In this document: positions 22,048 to 29,022 of the stretch, in pieces | Layout of the letters: each line of letters starts with the position of its first letter | Position numbering within the stretch: the first letter of the stretch is position 1 | Source of the DNA: Oscillospiraceae bacterium | GTDB lineage: Bacteria > Bacillota > Clostridia > Oscillospirales > Acutalibacteraceae | Assembly (NCBI GenBank): GCA_031290105.1 | Contig: JAITOD010000041.1 | Coordinates: forward strand, 1-38,517 | Length of the DNA: 38,517 nt | Direction of reading: 5' to 3' | Position numbers and translations under genes: made by a program | The notes under the pieces: generated by a model | What the model was told of the DNA's origin: nothing | The model's input: the letters and a program-made list of their open reading frames with translations, nothing else | Database searches by the model: none

Positions 22048-22932
22048 GTGTTGAAATCCGCAAACATAATTTGGCAGTCGCTCAAAAGCTTTGCGCTGCG
22101 TTTGCCGCGGCAGGGCGTCGCCCTGTTACTTATTACCCTGACGAGTGTGCCAATGCTTGCTCTGCGCAAGGCGCCGGAGGACACAAGCGCAGCGAATGAG
22201 CTGCGTTTGCCCATACTGATGTATCACCAACTGACAAAGGACCCGCGGTTGGTGAGCGAATTTTGCATAAGCGCGGAGCAGTTTGCGGCTGATTTGGATG
22301 CACTGGAAAAAATGGGTTACGAAACTGTCAGCATGGCGCAGGTGATTGCTTTTTGCGAGAGCGGGGGGTCGATACCCGCCGCAAAGCCTGTTGTCATCAG
22401 CTTTGACGACGGCTTCGAGAGCTTTTATGCCTACGCGTTCCCGCTACTGAAGGAACATGGAATGCGGGCGGTGCTGGGCGTTATCGGCGAGGAGGCAGAG
22501 CGCTTCAGCGCCACAGAGGACCACCGCCTCAAATACTCAAGCTGCACATGGACCGAGCTGGCGGAGATAGCGGCGAGCGGATTGGTGGAAATTGAGAGCC
22601 ACACCTGGAATCTGCACAACAAGAAAAACGGGCGCAAGGGCGCGGCAAAAAAGTTCGGCGAGAGCACGGAGGACTACCGCACATTGCTGACTAACGACGT
22701 TGAAGCGACGCAGGCGGCTTACAAAACACACGGTTTGCCGGAGTTCTCGGTCTATGTTTATCCTTACGGTACGTTCAGTGCGGACAGTGCGGAGATTTTG
22801 CGTTCACTTGGGGTGCGTGCGGCGTTTGTGTGCGACGCGCGGGTGAATATCCTGCACGCCGGCGAAACAGAGCCGCTTATGGAGCTCAAACGCTTCAAGC
22901 GCAAGCCCGGCACCTTCTGCATTCGCGAATGA
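22048..22932 (+). CDS. Polysaccharide deacetylase (NodB domain), membrane-anchored
   Basis: A protein of about 294 residues with an N-terminal membrane/signal helix (GVALLLITLTSVPMLAL) and an extracellular NodB domain. The catalytic and metal motifs are LPILMYHQL, VVISFDDGFESFYAYAFPLL (Asp-Asp pair) and EIESHTWNLHN (His-x4-His). A later VYVYPYGTFSADSAEILRSLG matches the family's third motif. It probably deacetylates peptidoglycan or a surface glycan. No ATG is available; GTG 22048 or TTG 22051 follow CGGGGATTT, while TTG 22018 lies inside an inverted repeat. The start is therefore uncertain by about ten residues. Confidence 0.88.
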   Translation: MLKSANIIWQSLKSFALRLPRQGVALLLITLTSVPMLALRKAPEDTSAANELRLPILMYHQLTKDPRLVSEFCISAEQFAADLDALEKMGYETVSMAQVIAFCESGGSIPAAKPVVISFDDGFESFYAYAFPLLKEHGMRAVLGVIGEEAERFSATEDHRLKYSSCTWTELAEIAASGLVEIESHTWNLHNKKNGRKGAAKKFGESTEDYRTLLTNDVEATQAAYKTHGLPEFSVYVYPYGTFSADSAEILRSLGVRAAFVCDARVNILHAGETEPLMELKRFKRKPGTFCIRE

Positions 22933-22940
22933 GGTGCGCA

Positions 22941-23216
22941 CTATTTACGGACATAACGCTGTTTGCCGTTGTTGATGACTTCAACAATCTCCAGTATGCT
23001 GCGTCCTTCTTTGCTCATGGCCAGGTCCAGGAAAAAACGCCCGAGAAGTTTTCTGTCTTTCGCCGGAATGCGCAGCCATTCATACCCAACAAAAAGGTCA
23101 GAGAGCACAAACGACTCGCCCGAGCAGAGCTTGGGCAGTTCGCCTTTTGCATACTCCAGCAGCGCCGGAACTGCTATGCGGCTGTTACTTAGGTCAATGT
23201 TGGTGATGGTGTTCAT
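22941..23216 (-). CDS. DUF1413 family small protein
   Basis: A 91-residue soluble protein. The core FVLSDLFVGYEWLRIPAKDRKLLGRFFLDLA (about 37-67) matches the short DUF1413 domain, in which a DLF-x-G-Y/F-x-W motif is followed by a K-x-x-x-G-R-x-F segment. Function is unknown; such small proteins are known from both chromosomes and plasmids and may bind nucleic acid, by inference only. AAAAAGGAG lies before the ATG. The gene converges with the deacetylase gene, and upstream of it lies the repeat-rich block 23217-23649. Confidence 0.65.
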   Translation of the reverse strand: MNTITNIDLSNSRIAVPALLEYAKGELPKLCSGESFVLSDLFVGYEWLRIPAKDRKLLGRFFLDLAMSKEGRSILEIVEVINNGKQRYVRK

Positions 23217-23375
23217 GGGCGGCTCCTTTTTGTTTGCGGTATTTATTCATGTGTTTATACGCGAATTTATTTTCGGCTAAGGGGGCCGCTCATGATTTTA
23301 AGATGCCAACTAAGTTAGTCGGGTTATGAAATATCCAATGATAGCATTATGGAGTCGGGTAAGATTTGACAATTT

Positions 23376-23414
23376 CAAGTTTAAGGTTCAAGTTAAGGGC
23401 GCAAGTTTAGGGGG
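23376..23414 (+). repeat. Three 13-base-period direct repeats (iteron-like)
   Basis: CAAGTTTAAGG, CAAGTTAAGGG and CAAGTTTAGGG begin at 23376, 23389 and 23402, an exact 13-base spacing. Three binding sites for one protein on nearly the same face of the helix would fit this pattern. Confidence 0.7.
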
Positions 23415-23436
23415 GGTACTTAGATTTAGGCTTAAA

Positions 23437-23466
23437 TCATGAGTCGATTAATGTATCGACTCATGA
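23437..23466. repeat. Perfect 12-bp inverted repeat
   Basis: TCATGAGTCGAT (23437-23448), six bases TAATGT, then ATCGACTCATGA (23455-23466). No T tract follows, so it looks like a dimer-binding or recombination-type site rather than a terminator. Confidence 0.7.
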
Positions 23467-23474
23467 CAGGTCTA

Positions 23475-23503
23475 GTGATGTAGTATATGAGATATTATAT
23501 CAC
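23475..23503. repeat. Imperfect 12-bp dyad
   Basis: GTGATGTAGTAT (23475-23486), five bases, ATATTATATCAC (23492-23503); ten of twelve positions pair exactly and the other two as G-T in RNA. It is adjacent to the perfect inverted repeat. Confidence 0.5.
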
Positions 23504-23584
23504 AATAATGCTCTAAATGTCAAATACTGTTCTATGAATCACATAAGCGGCGCATTAGTTATATAGGCAAACGTCTTTCGAACC

Positions 23585-23648
23585 AGTGATATACAGCGGC
23601 AACCTGCAACCTGCGCTGCGAACATTTTCGCAAATTGCCGCCATCACT
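23585..23648. other. Long stem-loop at the 3' end of the SpoIID/peptidoglycan-binding gene
   Basis: AGTGAT and GCGGCAA on one side pair with TTGCCGC and ATCACT on the other, with a nested GCGAA/TTCGC hairpin. It ends one base before the stop of the minus-strand gene at 23650. There is no T tract, so it may protect or end the message. Confidence 0.5.
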
Positions 23649-23649
23649 G

Positions 23650-25002
23650 TCATCTGGAGTCGCTATACAAATTGATAATGGCGTTCCATGTCAGCGGACC
23701 CACGGAGCCGGTTTGTTCCAGCCCGCTGATGCTCTGTACGGCCTTCACCGCCGCCTGTGTGCGTGCTCCGAAACTGCCGTCAATTGATACGGCAGGAACG
23801 CTTTTGTATACATTTGCGATTGCCGTAAGGTAAGTTTGAATCTGCTCCACAACCTTGCCGCTTGCGCCCAAGGTGATGAAGTAACCCGGATAATACAGCG
23901 ACGAATAGGTTAGATATTCAGCCGGTAAACTGTTGAGTATGACCGAGTATGCCGTCTGCATACGGTTCCATGTGCCGTGCCCAACAATACCGTCCTGTGC
24001 CAGCCCGTATTGCGCTTGGAACGCCAGCACCGCCGCCCGCGTCCGCGGACCGTAAATTCCGTCCACGTTCACCGGCGGTATGTTTAGGTTGAACTCGGAG
24101 ATGAAATCCAAGTAATATTGTATCACTTGGACTTCCTGCCCGGTGTCGCCCTCGCGGAGGACTTCTTTGTAGACACGCTCCACTTCGCTGAGCGTTAATC
24201 CTTCGGAATACAGTTCTGCAAGCTTTTTAATGGCATTGTAGATGCGCTCAATTTTGTACCATGTGGCTTTGCCCACAACTCCGTCCGCTTCCAAATCAAA
24301 TACTTGCTGAAATTTTTTTACCGCCGCTTCCGTGGGCCCATCAAAAATACCGCTAACAACCGGGATTTTGGGTATGGCGGGATAATTTGAGGAAATGCGG
24401 TTCAGCTGCCGCTGTATGACGGCTACACCCTCCCGGGCGGAACCCATGCGCATAACTCCCGGGTAGGATTCGGTAATGCGGCGCACAGGCGCATTCAGAT
24501 TCAGCTTGATGTCGTTGCCAAAGTAGTTTTGCAGAATCTGAAAGGCCGTTTTGCCCTGATTCGCCAAATCAACCGTACCCCACTGGCTCAGCCCGTCACA
24601 GGTAACGCTGCGCCCGCTGCAATACTGCGTAAAATATGGCTGGACTTGGTTGTCCTTGGTGATGTAATCATTGAATAACTCATCAACCAACTGGCTGATG
24701 TTGGTGAATATATTGCGGTTCGCCACAAAATATTGGTCGTATGCTGTGGAGCCGGTGATATCGAAGTCATACCCGCGGCTGCGGTAATGCTCCGTATACA
24801 CGCGGTTGAGGGCAAACGTCACCTGAGCAAGGATATTTGCCCTGAGTGCTTGTTCCGGCCAGGTTGGATAAATTTCACTGGAAGCGACGTTCTTTATGTA
24901 ATCAACAAACGGCAGCGTGATGTTCCGCGCACTTTCGTTCGGCTTGCCAAGGTGAACGGTAATGGTTTCCGGGATTACAGGTGTGTGTGATGTATCCGCC
25001 AT
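23650..25002 (-). CDS. SpoIID-domain protein with three peptidoglycan-binding repeats
   Basis: A 450-residue protein. Residues about 12-165 form a SpoIID-like domain (LPFVDYIKNVASSEIYPTWP, with the Glu at the place of the lytic transglycosylase catalytic Glu, then ALRANILAQVTFALNRVY). Three PG_binding_1 repeats follow, each ending in a DGxxGxxTWxxI-type motif (DGVVGKATWYKIERIY, DGIVGHGTWNRMQTAY, TGSVGPLTWNAIINLY). It probably acts on spore or vegetative peptidoglycan. No signal peptide is visible, which is unusual for a cell-wall enzyme and fits action after mother-cell lysis or non-classical release. ATG 25002 has AAAGGAG upstream. It follows the low-complexity protein gene by 49 bases. Confidence 0.82.
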   Translation of the reverse strand: MADTSHTPVIPETITVHLGKPNESARNITLPFVDYIKNVASSEIYPTWPEQALRANILAQVTFALNRVYTEHYRSRGYDFDITGSTAYDQYFVANRNIFTNISQLVDELFNDYITKDNQVQPYFTQYCSGRSVTCDGLSQWGTVDLANQGKTAFQILQNYFGNDIKLNLNAPVRRITESYPGVMRMGSAREGVAVIQRQLNRISSNYPAIPKIPVVSGIFDGPTEAAVKKFQQVFDLEADGVVGKATWYKIERIYNAIKKLAELYSEGLTLSEVERVYKEVLREGDTGQEVQVIQYYLDFISEFNLNIPPVNVDGIYGPRTRAAVLAFQAQYGLAQDGIVGHGTWNRMQTAYSVILNSLPAEYLTYSSLYYPGYFITLGASGKVVEQIQTYLTAIANVYKSVPAVSIDGSFGARTQAAVKAVQSISGLEQTGSVGPLTWNAIINLYSDSR

Positions 25003-25051
25003 AGTCTGCTCCTTTACTGCGCTGTTATCTCCGCAAATCAAAACGTAGCCG

Positions 25052-26275
25052 TTAGGTGGCTGCTTTGTTATAAAAATTGATTGCGGGAATATTTGCCATA
25101 CCCATGGTTTTGGGCGTGAGAATAACCGGTTTGATGGAGTCTACACCATCAAAAACAGAAATTTCCGGGTAGCTTTTGCGCAGGAAGCCGGGATGGTCCA
25201 CGTAAAGGTTATATGTTGAATAGGGAATGGAGTGTTTGCCCGAAACGCCGTTTGGCGAGAGCGAGTACTCCTTGCGCGGCGCAGGGAGCACCATATCCTC
25301 CACCACGCCGTTGGAGTCCGTAAGCTTATCATAAATAACATAGTTTTTGCCGTTCATCGTCTGGAATACAACCACTCTGGCATTGCTGAGCGGGAACCTT
25401 GCCTCTGACGCAAAAACGTGCACCTTCAGCCAGCCGCGCCCGTCTGCGGCGGCAATAAGACTGCTGACGTCAATGTTTTGCACGCGGTCGGCGTTCATGT
25501 TCTGCAGTTGGAGCAAATCTCCGGAGCTGAACCCCAGCACTTCGCCTGTGTCCGTGTTCAAATCAGGCAGGTTTTGTCCTGCCGACATAGCTGCGGTGTA
25601 GCCCTGCCCAAGGGAGTCGTCGTCCGGGCGCAGGGGGACAATTTCGTCCTCAAGCCGCGCGAAAATGCGGCTTTGCGAGGTCTTCAGCGGGTCGCCATGA
25701 GCGGGGGGGAGCGAGGCCCCGGCAGCTGCACCGTTAAGGGCGCGCTGTTGGGTTTGGCGTGCCGTGCGCCGGTTATTAACCGCCATGCCGGTGTTCTGCG
25801 CCGCTGCGGTGCCGGTTGCTGCGGAGAGCGTTTGCCGCTGAGTGCCCGTTTCCGCAGGCTCGGCGGGAGCTGCAGGGCGCGTCTGTTTTGGCGGGGTCGA
25901 TTCCGCCGCCGCCCTTGTGGGAGTCCACTGTTCTTGTGCGGGGCGCGGCGGGGCGGCTGTGCTGCGGCTCCCGGTGCCGAAAATAATACGCCCGGACGCA
26001 TTGTTTTCAGCGTTCCCGGCGGACTGCAAATCCTCATAAAGAACAGGCGTTTCCTGCACAGCTGCTTGCGCAGGCGTTTCCTGCTGTGGCGCTTGCCCGG
26101 CATATGCAGCTTCGCTTACTTCCTCCGCAGCGGCAGATTGTCGGGCTGTTTGCGCCGTTTGCGTGCCCTGCGCGGCAGCTTGCGGAGCTCCACTCGGCCT
26201 GCTGCCGTGCTGCCGCCCGTAATCCAAAAGCTCACGCGAATAACGAGCAATCATATCTTGCATAGAATTATCCAT
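25052..26275 (-). CDS. Low-complexity protein with C-terminal transthyretin-like domain
   Basis: A 407-residue protein with two parts. Residues 1-30 (MQDMIARYSRELLDYGRQHG) look helical, then about 30-215 are low-complexity Ala/Gln/Thr/Pro-rich. From about 280 a beta-sandwich resembling carboxypeptidase-regulatory or prealbumin-like domains follows: GWLKVHVFASEARFPLSNAR, VYD-like YVIYDKLTDSNGVVEDMVLP, and YNLYVDHPGFLRKSYPEISV. No signal peptide is seen. It precedes the SpoIID/peptidoglycan-binding gene, so a role in spore or cell-wall assembly is inferred. AGGGGG lies before the ATG but is part of a hairpin at 26286-26305. No enzyme motif is visible. Confidence 0.65.
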   Translation of the reverse strand: MDNSMQDMIARYSRELLDYGRQHGSRPSGAPQAAAQGTQTAQTARQSAAAEEVSEAAYAGQAPQQETPAQAAVQETPVLYEDLQSAGNAENNASGRIIFGTGSRSTAAPPRPAQEQWTPTRAAAESTPPKQTRPAAPAEPAETGTQRQTLSAATGTAAAQNTGMAVNNRRTARQTQQRALNGAAAGASLPPAHGDPLKTSQSRIFARLEDEIVPLRPDDDSLGQGYTAAMSAGQNLPDLNTDTGEVLGFSSGDLLQLQNMNADRVQNIDVSSLIAAADGRGWLKVHVFASEARFPLSNARVVVFQTMNGKNYVIYDKLTDSNGVVEDMVLPAPRKEYSLSPNGVSGKHSIPYSTYNLYVDHPGFLRKSYPEISVFDGVDSIKPVILTPKTMGMANIPAINFYNKAAT

Positions 26276-26285
26276 AGCAACTGCC

Positions 26286-26305
26286 CCCTGAATGTGTTTT
26301 CAGGG
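26286..26305 (-). promoter_or_regulatory. Hairpin covering the ribosome site of the 25052-26275 gene
   Basis: CCCTGAA and TTCAGGG form a seven-base stem with a six-base loop; on the minus strand the second arm holds the AGGGG of the ribosome site. Just upstream, CATACACT (26308-26315, minus strand) resembles a SigE-type -10 box, though the -35 is weak. Confidence 0.4.
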
Positions 26306-26351
26306 ACAGTGTATGCAGAAAAGGCGCAATGAATGACTGCCCGGTGTGCTT

Positions 26352-27668
26352 CTACACAATAAATTTGCCGTTAACAAAACCTGCCGCCCGCCCGGTTGCG
26401 AACGCAATCTGCAGATTGTAGCCGCCGGTGTAAGCGTCCACATCAAGCACCTCGCCCGCAAAATACAGCCCGCCAACCAAGCGCGACGCGAGTGTTTTCG
26501 GGTCGATTTCGCGCACATCAACGCCGCCGGAGGTGACGACAGCCTCGGCGATTGGACGAAAGCCCGTCACCGTCAGCGGCACGGACTTGAGCAGCTCCGC
26601 CAGCGTACGCCGCTGTTCGCGCGTCAGTTGAGAAGCACGCAAATCCAGCGGAAAACCCGCCAGCCGCATAATAACCGGCACGAGTGACTTTGGCAATATT
26701 GAGTTGAGCACATTGATGAAATTCTTACGGCCGCCGTGTGACGGTGTTTGGTTTGGTGCGTCTTCCTGCGGGCAGAAGCTGTCTCCAAGGCGTTGCCCGC
26801 TGATCTCCCGCTGTATGCGCTCCTCCAGCTGCTCCGCTGAGCGCGCGGGCTTGAGGTCAATCTGCAATCGATAGCGGCTTGGAGCAGAACCCATATCCCT
26901 CATGTGGGCGGACGCGCTGAGTGCAAGCGGACCTGAAACGCCAAAATGAGTGAAGAGCATTTCGCCAAGCTCCTCAAAGACCACGCGATTGGTTTGTGTG
27001 TCGATTGCCCGCAGCGTCACGTTGCGCAGCGACAGCCCCTGCAGACTGCTCACAAAGCCCTCGTGACAATCCAGCGCAACAAGCGACGGGCGCAGCGCGG
27101 TGACGGTGTGTCCCGCTTGCTTGGCCAGTGCATATCCGTCGCCGGTGCTGCCCGTTTGCGGATAAGACAGCCCGCCGGTTGCAACAATCACTGCCGCCGC
27201 ACGGTATTCGCCGCCCTCTTCGGTTATCGCACCAAGGCATTGCCCGTCTTTGATGATGAGCTGTGCGGCACGCCCGTGTTCAACGCGCACACCCGTACGG
27301 CGGCAAGCACGCACAAGCGCGTCCGTAATGTCGGTGGATTTATCTGAGACGGGAAAAACCCTGCGTCCGCGCTCCGTTTTGAGCGGCACGCCGTTTTCCT
27401 CAAAAAACGAAATTGCGTCCTGCGGCATATAACGCGAGAGCGCGCTATAGAGGAACTGCCCGTTGCCGGGTATGTTTGCGATGATTTCGCGCAGGTCGGA
27501 GCAAGCATTGGTGACGTTGCAGCGCCCCTTGCCGGTGAGCAGGATTTTGCGCGCGGGGCGTTCGTTCCGTTCAAGCAGCAGTACGTCTGCGCCGTTTTCC
27601 GCTGCGGTGTAAGCGGCTGTTAAGCCCGCCGCGCCGCCGCCGATTACCAATATGTCCGCACTGTCCAC
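26352..27668 (-). CDS. HI0933/BaiN-type FAD-dependent oxidoreductase
   Basis: A 438-residue flavoprotein. The N-terminal Rossmann motif is ILVIGGGAAGLTAAYTAAENG, followed by the family's ARKILLTGKGRCNVTN. Later segments are ATGGLSYPQTGSTGDGYALA, the LGEMLFTHFGVSGPLALSAS domain, and the C-terminal VTSGGVDVREIDPKTLASRL and GLYFAGEVLDVDAYTGGYNLQIAFATG. Length is normal. Reactions are poorly known; BaiN-type members reduce unsaturated steroid intermediates and others have unknown substrates. The start is GTG 27668 behind GGGAGGG. It diverges from the thioredoxin gene. Confidence 0.92.
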   Translation of the reverse strand: MDSADILVIGGGAAGLTAAYTAAENGADVLLLERNERPARKILLTGKGRCNVTNACSDLREIIANIPGNGQFLYSALSRYMPQDAISFFEENGVPLKTERGRRVFPVSDKSTDITDALVRACRRTGVRVEHGRAAQLIIKDGQCLGAITEEGGEYRAAAVIVATGGLSYPQTGSTGDGYALAKQAGHTVTALRPSLVALDCHEGFVSSLQGLSLRNVTLRAIDTQTNRVVFEELGEMLFTHFGVSGPLALSASAHMRDMGSAPSRYRLQIDLKPARSAEQLEERIQREISGQRLGDSFCPQEDAPNQTPSHGGRKNFINVLNSILPKSLVPVIMRLAGFPLDLRASQLTREQRRTLAELLKSVPLTVTGFRPIAEAVVTSGGVDVREIDPKTLASRLVGGLYFAGEVLDVDAYTGGYNLQIAFATGRAAGFVNGKFIV

Positions 27669-27697
27669 TCTTATAAACCCTCCCGAGATTTTGCAGC

Positions 27698-27726
27698 TTG
27701 ATAAATTGTATAAGATATGCTATACT
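27698..27726 (+). promoter_or_regulatory. SigA-type promoter for thioredoxin
   Basis: TTGATA (27698-27703), a 17-base spacer and TATACT (27721-27726), about 30 bases before the start codon. Confidence 0.75.
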
Positions 27727-27756
27727 TTGCGCATACTGAAAGCGGAGGCGAAACGT

Positions 27757-28080
27757 ATGGCAGTGTTGCATATTACGGATGAAAACTACGAAGAGTTGGT
27801 TCAAAGCTCAGCGGAACCGATTATTTTGGACTTTTGGGCAGACTGGTGTATGCCCTGCAAAATGCTGGCGCCTGTGCTGGAGGAGCTTGCCGAGGACGAA
27901 AACTTCATCCGCGTGGGCAAGGTCAATGTGGACGAGTCCCCGCAACTGACGGAAGCGTTTGAGGTGCAGACTATCCCGCTGCTGGCGGTGCTGCGTAAGG
28001 GCGAGGTGCTGGAAAGCTCCGTTGGGGTCAAGTCGGGGGAGGCAGTCCGCGCAATGGTCCGCGCCGCGCTGGAATCTTAA
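27757..28080 (+). CDS. trxA: Thioredoxin
   Basis: A 107-residue cytoplasmic thiol-disulphide reductant. The active site is LDFWADWCMPCKMLAPVLEEL, with Cys-Met-Pro-Cys where Gly is usual in second position. The rest of the fold is conserved: VGKVNVDESPQLTEAF, the cis-proline TIPLLAVLRKGE. Changes in the residues between the cysteines alter redox potential in known thioredoxins, so this one may differ in reducing power. GGAGG precedes the ATG at 27757. It has its own promoter, diverging from the flavoprotein gene. A thioredoxin reductase is not nearby. Confidence 0.93.
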   Translation: MAVLHITDENYEELVQSSAEPIILDFWADWCMPCKMLAPVLEELAEDENFIRVGKVNVDESPQLTEAFEVQTIPLLAVLRKGEVLESSVGVKSGEAVRAMVRAALES

Positions 28081-28175
28081 GACCGGGTGCTGTTAGAGTA
28101 TAGCACAATTGAGACGAGTTTCGCAAGCAAAATATAAACAAACCGGCAAATTTTATTAAAAATGCCTGCTAAGTC

Positions 28176-28204
28176 TTGCAAAACGCGCGCAAATAAGCTA
28201 TTAT
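28176..28204 (+). promoter_or_regulatory. SigA-type promoter for the DivIVA-like gene
   Basis: TTGCAA (28176-28181), a 17-base spacer and TATTAT (28199-28204), about 48 bases before the start codon. Confidence 0.7.
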
Positions 28205-28251
28205 TATAGTAGCCGGATTCGAATGCTTGGGAATATGCAAGGGAGAACGCC

Positions 28252-28836
28252 ATGTCCACAGGATATGTACCAAACGAAAAACGCCTTAAAATGTTCGGCG
28301 CACAGCCGCAGGGCTACTCAATGGACCGTGTTGATATGTACCTCGATAAGCTTGAGGGCGCATACACACAGCTCCGCACGGCTTACGAGCAGGTAAAGTC
28401 CGCGGCTGAGCAGCCTGCGCCGCCGGCAGCTCCGGCAGCGAACCCCGCACAGGTGCAGGAGCTTCTTGCAATCAACGCGCGTTTGCAGCAAGACTCCGGG
28501 GCATTGCAGCAGGAGAATGAAATCCTGAGGGCAAAGGTTTCCGAGGTTGAAGCGCGTGTTGCCCAGCAGCTGAGCGCAGCAAACCAACAGCTGCAGCAGC
28601 CGAGGAATGAGGGCGCGATTGCCCGGGCACTGCTCTCCGCGCAGGAGAAGGCAGAGGAAATTCTGCGCGGCGCGCAGCTTGAAGCGCAGGGAATAGTTGC
28701 GAACGCGCACAACCAAGTTGAGCACCTGCAGGTTGAGAAAGCCCGCGCACGCAAGCAGCTTGAGGGCATTCGCTTTGCCCTGGAGGGACTTCTCCGTGAG
28801 CCCGCACAGGACACAAATTACGGCTCTGTGCTGTAA
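28252..28836 (+). CDS. DivIVA-like coiled-coil protein
   Basis: A 194-residue protein. Its first 50 residues (FGAQPQGYSMDRVDMYLDKL) resemble the DivIVA membrane-targeting head with its G-Y-x-x-x-x-V-D-x-Y/F-L motif. A Pro/Ala linker follows (about 52-66), then a long coiled coil (about 68-185) with EILRAKVSEVEARVAQQLSA and AEEILRGAQLEAQGIVANAH, typical of DivIVA/GpsB/septum-site proteins. It likely binds curved membrane and recruits cell-wall or division proteins. GGGAGA precedes the ATG. It sits just upstream of the surface-polymer genes but has its own promoter. Confidence 0.85.
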   Translation: MSTGYVPNEKRLKMFGAQPQGYSMDRVDMYLDKLEGAYTQLRTAYEQVKSAAEQPAPPAAPAANPAQVQELLAINARLQQDSGALQQENEILRAKVSEVEARVAQQLSAANQQLQQPRNEGAIARALLSAQEKAEEILRGAQLEAQGIVANAHNQVEHLQVEKARARKQLEGIRFALEGLLREPAQDTNYGSVL

Positions 28837-28933
28837 ACACAGCTTTTTAACGGCGAACGGCGCGGAAGGAATTCTGCGTTGTTTGCCGGCGGCGTACTCC
28901 AAAGGCGCATATGCCTGCAGCAAGTACGGCGGC

Positions 28934-28962
28934 TTGACAAAATGCATACCGTGATCTATAAT
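28934..28962 (+). promoter_or_regulatory. Perfect consensus promoter for the teichoic-acid-type genes
   Basis: TTGACA (28934-28939), a 17-base spacer and TATAAT (28957-28962). Both boxes match the SigA consensus exactly, so strong expression is expected unless attenuated by the leader hairpin downstream. Confidence 0.9.
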
Positions 28963-28975
28963 TAACCGGTGTTGT

Positions 28976-29001
28976 GCGCGATGGTATCGTGCGCCATTTT
29001 T
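28976..29001 (+). terminator. Leader hairpin with T tract (possible attenuator)
   Basis: GCGC and GAT pair with ATC and GCGC around a three-base loop, with a two-base bulge, and the stem is followed by CATTTTTC. It lies just after the expected start of transcription and before the glycosyltransferase start, so premature termination is possible. Confidence 0.4.
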
Positions 29002-29022
29002 CAGTAAATAGTGGGGGATCTT

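Larger units (their letters stand above)
23217..23649. other. A/T-rich, repeat-dense non-coding block
   Basis: About 430 bases without a convincing gene, clearly richer in A and T than the flanks. It contains an inverted pair TCATGATTTTAAG (23290-23302) / CTTAAATCATGA (23431-23442), three 13-base-period direct repeats, a perfect 12-base inverted repeat, an imperfect 12-base dyad, and a structured element next to the peptidoglycan-binding gene. This could be the remnant of a small mobile element or a regulatory array. Confidence 0.6.

Noticed and set aside
23376-23414. CRISPR-type array
   Set aside because: The three repeats are 13 bases apart with no spacers, and no cas genes are present.
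23475-23503. Possible dif-like Xer recombination site near the recombinase gene
   Set aside because: The arms can be split as 11-6-11, but neither arm resembles known Firmicutes dif arms, so I list it only as a dyad.
23585-23648. tRNA-like cloverleaf
   Set aside because: The stems do not match tRNA arm lengths, and no T-loop or anticodon arm is found.
20971-23649. Integrated element with the Xer-type gene as its integrase
   Set aside because: No flanking direct repeats, tRNA target, phage or transfer genes; the recombinase is coupled to a housekeeping-type gene.
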